Assembly (NCBI GenBank): GCA_902766675.1
Contig: CACXEN010000174.1
Location: 1 to 7,985 of the forward strand
Direction of reading: 5' to 3'
Source of the DNA: an uncultured Erysipelotrichaceae bacterium
GTDB lineage: Bacteria > Bacillota_I > Bacilli_A > Erysipelotrichales > Erysipelotrichaceae
DNA length: 7,985 bases
The notes under the pieces were generated by a model. That model was given only the letters and a program-made list of their open reading frames with translations. It was not told the origin of the DNA and did not search any database. A program made the position numbers and the translations under genes. Of this stretch, positions 5,562 to 7,985 are shown piece by piece (within the stretch, counting starts at the first letter, position 1; each line of letters begins with the position of its first letter).

Positions 5562-6320
5562 CTACTTAATAAGTTCTATATCTCCAATGACTGGTAACTT
5601 TACATCTTTATTCGTAATAACGTTATATAAACCCATTACCCATAACACAATAGATGCTAAAGATAATAATGGTCCAATAAGAGGTAAGAAAGAACCTACA
5701 GACATTAAATAGATAATGAGAGTTTCATTTAAACGTCGAGTTAAATATTCAGAACGATTATTACCTTTCATAAAGTAAATAATTATCCAACCAATCATTG
5801 TGAAGTAGGAAATCAAGCCAAATAGTTTATCATCACTATTTCCTTTTACTCTTTCTTGTTGTTTAGGTTTTGCTTGTTCTTTTAGTTTTAATTCTTTTTG
5901 TAATTCTGCTTCACGTTCAGCAATTCTAGCGTCACGTTCCGCTTTTTCTTTTTTCTTTTGCGCAATTAATTCTTCTGTTTTTGTTGGGGCCATCACTAAA
6001 GTTGGACCATTATCTTCTTTTACTTCAGGTTTTTCTGATATATCTTGATGAATAACAGTTTGCGCTTGGGCATTTCCCATTGTTTGTGTCGCATTCGTAG
6101 TTGAAGAAGTAAGAAGTGTTTGTAAATCTTCCTCTTCATCGAGCTCTTTTTCTACCTTTGCCATTTCAACATCAATGTTTTTAGGTAGTTCTAGTTCAAT
6201 CTTTTCTTCGGCTTTTTTTGCGACTTCAGATGTAGTTGTTATTTCTACAATGTTTTCGCCACATTTTGCACAATAGAGTGCATTTTCTTTGTTTTCAAAA
6301 CCACATTTAGGACATTTCAT
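5562..6320 (-). CDS. Zinc-ribbon protein with coiled coil and C-terminal membrane domain
   Basis: A 252-residue three-part protein. Residues 1-22 are a zinc ribbon with four cysteines (C3, C6, C17, C20) in CPKCG...CAKCG form. Residues 30-110 are acidic and probably disordered. Residues about 112-158 are a highly charged Lys/Glu/Ala/Arg helix, probably coiled coil. Residues 166-235 are hydrophobic with about three membrane segments; that part resembles DUF4870/Tic20-like membrane domains (SYFTMIGWIIIYF, then a RRLNETLIIYLM segment), judged from pattern only. With a cytoplasmic zinc ribbon tethered by a long charged linker, it may act as a membrane scaffold or sensor; the actual role is unknown. 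AAGGAG lies 9 bp before ATG 6320. It is the first gene of the operon with nagA. Confidence 0.88.
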   Translation of the reverse strand: MKCPKCGFENKENALYCAKCGENIVEITTTSEVAKKAEEKIELELPKNIDVEMAKVEKELDEEEDLQTLLTSSTTNATQTMGNAQAQTVIHQDISEKPEVKEDNGPTLVMAPTKTEELIAQKKKEKAERDARIAEREAELQKELKLKEQAKPKQQERVKGNSDDKLFGLISYFTMIGWIIIYFMKGNNRSEYLTRRLNETLIIYLMSVGSFLPLIGPLLSLASIVLWVMGLYNVITNKDVKLPVIGDIELIK

Positions 6321-6344
6321 ATTCTTATGCTCCTTAATATGATT

Positions 6345-6350
6345 ATTATA
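6345..6350 (-). promoter_or_regulatory. -10 box of the zinc-ribbon/nagA operon
   Basis: TATAAT on the minus strand, about 25 bp before ATG 6320 and 10 bp upstream of the AAGGAG. No clear -35 lies at 16-18 bp; the nearest TTG-containing hexamers are too far away. Weak support. Confidence 0.4.
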
Positions 6351-6368
6351 ATATATTTTTTTAGATTC

Positions 6369-6382
6369 ATTGATAAATCAAT
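6369..6382. promoter_or_regulatory. Perfect AT-rich dyad in a divergent promoter region
   Basis: ATTGAT-AA-ATCAAT, a 14-bp inverted repeat. It lies 18 bp upstream of the minus-strand -10 (6345-6350) and 41 bp upstream of the plus-strand -10 (6424-6429), where an operator could affect both. Its low complexity means chance is a real alternative. Confidence 0.3.
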
Positions 6383-6423
6383 AAAGAGTGAATAGTATTA
6401 ATAGAAAAAATTGGAATAGTTTG

Positions 6424-6429
6424 TATAAT
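6424..6429 (+). promoter_or_regulatory. -10 box of the flavodiiron protein gene
   Basis: A consensus TATAAT about 25 bp before ATG 6455, with no recognisable -35 at 16-18 bp. The 134-bp gap between the two divergent genes (6321-6454) otherwise shows only the dyad and AT-rich sequence. Confidence 0.45.
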
Positions 6430-6454
6430 AGTTGAGGTAATAGGGAGAAGTGGT

Positions 6455-7612
6455 ATGCAAGTAACAAACGATATTTACTATGTTGGAGTAAACGATCATA
6501 AAAAGGATCTATTTGAAGGGCAATTTATCATACCAGAAGGGATGGCATATAATTCATACATTATTGAAGATGAAAAGATTGCAATCATGGATACAGCAGA
6601 TGCTGAATTCGAAAAAGAATGGTTAGAAAATGTACAAGAAGTACTAAAAGAAAAAACCCCAGACTATCTAGTGATACACCATATGGAATGTGATCATTCT
6701 TCTATTATTGGAAAACTAGTTAGTTTATATCCTGATATTACATTGGTAGCGACAGCTCCAGCATTTAATATGTTAAAGAATATGTTTACTTTTGAAACAG
6801 AAGTAAAACAAATCGCAATCAAAGATGGAGATACTTTATCATTAGGAAAACATACATTACATTTCTATACAGCACCATTTGTGCATTGGCCAGAAGTAAT
6901 GATGAGCTATGATGAAGAAGATAAAGTTTTATTCTCAGCAGATGCATTTGGGAAATTTGGTGCGAATGATGTTGAAGAAGATGATTGGGCTTGTGAGGCA
7001 AGAAGATATTATTTTGGAATTGTTGGAAAATATGGACAACAAGTTCAAAACTTACTTCATAAATTAGAAGGTTTAGATATTCAAATCATTTGTCCACTTC
7101 ATGGACCAGTATTAAATGAGAATATTTCATATTATGTAAATATATATAATACATGGTCTAGTTATACACCTGAGGATAGTGGTGTTGTAATCGTATATAC
7201 ATCAGTATATGGACATACAAAACAAGCTGCAGAACTTCTAAAACAAATGTTAGAAGAAAAAGGAGCTCCATCAGTTTCAATATTTGATGCTGTGCGTGAT
7301 GACTTTGCAGAGATTGTGGAAGATGTATTTAGATATGATCGCTTAGTTTTGGCAACGACCACATACAATGGTGAAATATTCCCAAATATGAAATTCTTGA
7401 TTGATGCATTGGTAGAAAGAAATTATCAAAATAGAAAAGTAGCTTTGATAGAAAATGGTACATGGGGACCAGCTGCTAAAAAAGTCATGACAAATATGTT
7501 GGCGAATCAAAAAGATGTACAAATTTTGGAAGAAGCAGTTACTATCAAAACATGCTTAAATGAGGAAAGTCATAGACAATTAGAAATACTTGCGGATGCA
7601 TTATGTAAATAG
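6455..7612 (+). CDS. Class A flavodiiron protein (oxygen/nitric oxide reductase)
   Basis: A soluble cytoplasmic enzyme of 385 residues with two domains, the standard FprA layout. The N-terminal metallo-beta-lactamase-like domain (about 1-240) has every diiron ligand: H76-x-E78-x-D80-H81, then H144 (PFVHWPE), D163 (FSADAF) and H216 (CPLHGP), at normal spacing. The C-terminal flavodoxin domain (about 243-385) has the FMN phosphate loop TSVYGHT (249-255), then TTTYNGEIFP and ENGTWGPAA. The family reduces O2 to water and/or NO to N2O with electrons usually from rubredoxin; which substrate is preferred cannot be read from the sequence. No fused rubredoxin or NADH domain is present and none is encoded nearby. 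GGGAG at 6443-6447 sets ATG 6455. It is a single gene with its own terminator. Confidence 0.95.
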   Translation: MQVTNDIYYVGVNDHKKDLFEGQFIIPEGMAYNSYIIEDEKIAIMDTADAEFEKEWLENVQEVLKEKTPDYLVIHHMECDHSSIIGKLVSLYPDITLVATAPAFNMLKNMFTFETEVKQIAIKDGDTLSLGKHTLHFYTAPFVHWPEVMMSYDEEDKVLFSADAFGKFGANDVEEDDWACEARRYYFGIVGKYGQQVQNLLHKLEGLDIQIICPLHGPVLNENISYYVNIYNTWSSYTPEDSGVVIVYTSVYGHTKQAAELLKQMLEEKGAPSVSIFDAVRDDFAEIVEDVFRYDRLVLATTTYNGEIFPNMKFLIDALVERNYQNRKVALIENGTWGPAAKKVMTNMLANQKDVQILEEAVTIKTCLNEESHRQLEILADALCK

Positions 7613-7618
7613 TTTTAA

Positions 7619-7646
7619 AAAGAGTGAAAAACTCTTTCTTTTCTTT
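7619..7646 (+). terminator. Intrinsic terminator after the flavodiiron gene
   Basis: AAAGAGT (7619-7625) pairs with ACTCTTT (7631-7637) around a GAAAA loop, followed by CTTTTCTTT. It is an AT-rich, fairly weak stem, but placed 6 bp after the stop codon. Confidence 0.65.
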
Positions 7647-7653
7647 ATGGGAG

Positions 7654-7662
7654 TGCTATACT
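7654..7662 (+). promoter_or_regulatory. Extended -10 promoter placed almost on the MATE start codon
   Basis: TGCTATACT (7654-7662) is an extended -10 (TGC plus TATACT). The expected transcription start (about 7669-7672) coincides with the ATG at 7672. The best -35 candidate is TTTCTT (7635-7640, 16-bp spacer), overlapping the previous terminator. Confidence 0.5.
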
Positions 7663-7671
7663 TTCAATCAT

Positions 7672-7985
7672 ATGAAAGAGAAAAAAAGAAGACAAGATTT
7701 ACTAAATGGTAATATCCGTGAGCAATTATTGTTGTTCTTTTTTCCTATTATGTTTGGTTCCATTATCCAACAGTTGTATAACACAGTAGACGCAATTGTT
7801 TTAGGAAATGCAGTAGGTAAAGAAGCACTAGGTGCAGTAGGTGGATCAACAGGTACTTTCATTAATTTATTATTTGGATTTACGATTGGCGTTACTTCTG
7901 GATCAACAGTTGTTATCTCGCAAGCATATGGCAAAGGCAATCAAGAAGAAGTTGAAAAAGGTGTATATTCAGGCATGGCACTTGC
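7672..7985 (+). CDS. MATE-family multidrug exporter, 3' part beyond the window
   Basis: The first 104 codons of a polytopic membrane transporter, cut by the right edge. The start MKEKKRRQDLLNGNI followed by LLLFFFPIMFGSIIQQLYNTVDAIVLGNAVG is the typical N-terminus of NorM/DinF-type MATE proteins: a basic tail, then helix 1 with the QQLYNTVD signature. TFINLLFGFTIGVTSGSTVVISQAYG is helix 2, ending in the conserved QAYG..N loop. The family exports cationic compounds using Na+ or H+ gradients; the substrate is unknown. ATG 7672 fits the family start, and no other start codon lies in frame just upstream. No ribosome binding site is present at normal distance (the nearest GGGAG, 7649-7653, is 18 bp away), in contrast to the other genes here. 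Confidence 0.92.
   Translation, partial: MKEKKRRQDLLNGNIREQLLLFFFPIMFGSIIQQLYNTVDAIVLGNAVGKEALGAVGGSTGTFINLLFGFTIGVTSGSTVVISQAYGKGNQEEVEKGVYSGMAL

Noticed and set aside
5385..5597. 70-codon plus-strand frame across the nagA start
   Set aside because: It overlaps the nagA 5' end and the upstream gene's 3' end, with no promoter or ribosome binding site.
1..7985. Mobile element, phage, CRISPR or toxin-antitoxin system
   Set aside because: No transposase, integrase, repeat array or paired small genes were seen. All recognised genes are core or ordinary accessory functions.

Overview
The window is AT-rich DNA from a low-GC Firmicute. Purine-rich AAGGAG/GGAGG ribosome binding sites, two-iron-type NagA, a class A flavodiiron protein, a MATE exporter and a yybP-ykoY-type leader all fit an anaerobic gut-type clostridial or erysipelotrichial bacterium. 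That placement is inference from style, not from a marker gene. TGA is used as a stop (nagA), so the genetic code looks standard.

Layout. (1) Positions 1-280 hold a minus-strand tRNA unit: promoter, tRNA-Val(UAC), tRNA-Thr(UGU) and an intrinsic terminator. (2) Positions 310-2534 hold a plus-strand operon divergent from the tRNAs: a small four-helix membrane protein, alanine racemase (alr) and a secreted lipoprotein. The intergenic gaps are 9 and 11 bp and each gene has a strong ribosome binding site. (3) Positions 2537-4410 hold a self-contained regulated unit: a strong extended -10 promoter whose -35 lies in a perfect inverted repeat, a yybP-ykoY (manganese-sensing) type riboswitch, an intrinsic terminator with a possible antiterminator, and a 552-residue membrane-anchored protein of unknown function. 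It ends in a hairpin terminator shared with the convergent operon. (4) Positions 6350-4404 on the minus strand hold a zinc-ribbon/coiled-coil/membrane protein followed 9 bp later by nagA (GlcNAc-6-phosphate deacetylase). (5) Positions 6424-7640 on the plus strand hold a flavodiiron protein gene with its own promoter and terminator. (6) From 7654 to the right edge lies the start of a MATE-family exporter gene, cut by the window end, with a promoter so close to the ATG that the mRNA may be leaderless.

How the genes fit together. Alanine racemase (D-Ala for peptidoglycan) and NagA (amino-sugar recovery) both touch cell-wall metabolism. The flavodiiron protein is an oxygen/NO detoxification enzyme of anaerobes. 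The most interesting element is region 3. A metal-riboswitch leader sits on a gene that is not one of the usual manganese exporters or P-type ATPases but an uncharacterised protein with three membrane helices and a large, acidic, probably extracytoplasmic domain. The leader also shows a duplicated ATACAGCT segment that allows mutually exclusive hairpins. No mobile elements, CRISPR arrays or prophage genes were seen. No gene-free stretch exceeds 300 bases: the first 339 bases hold the tRNA unit and the two divergent promoters.
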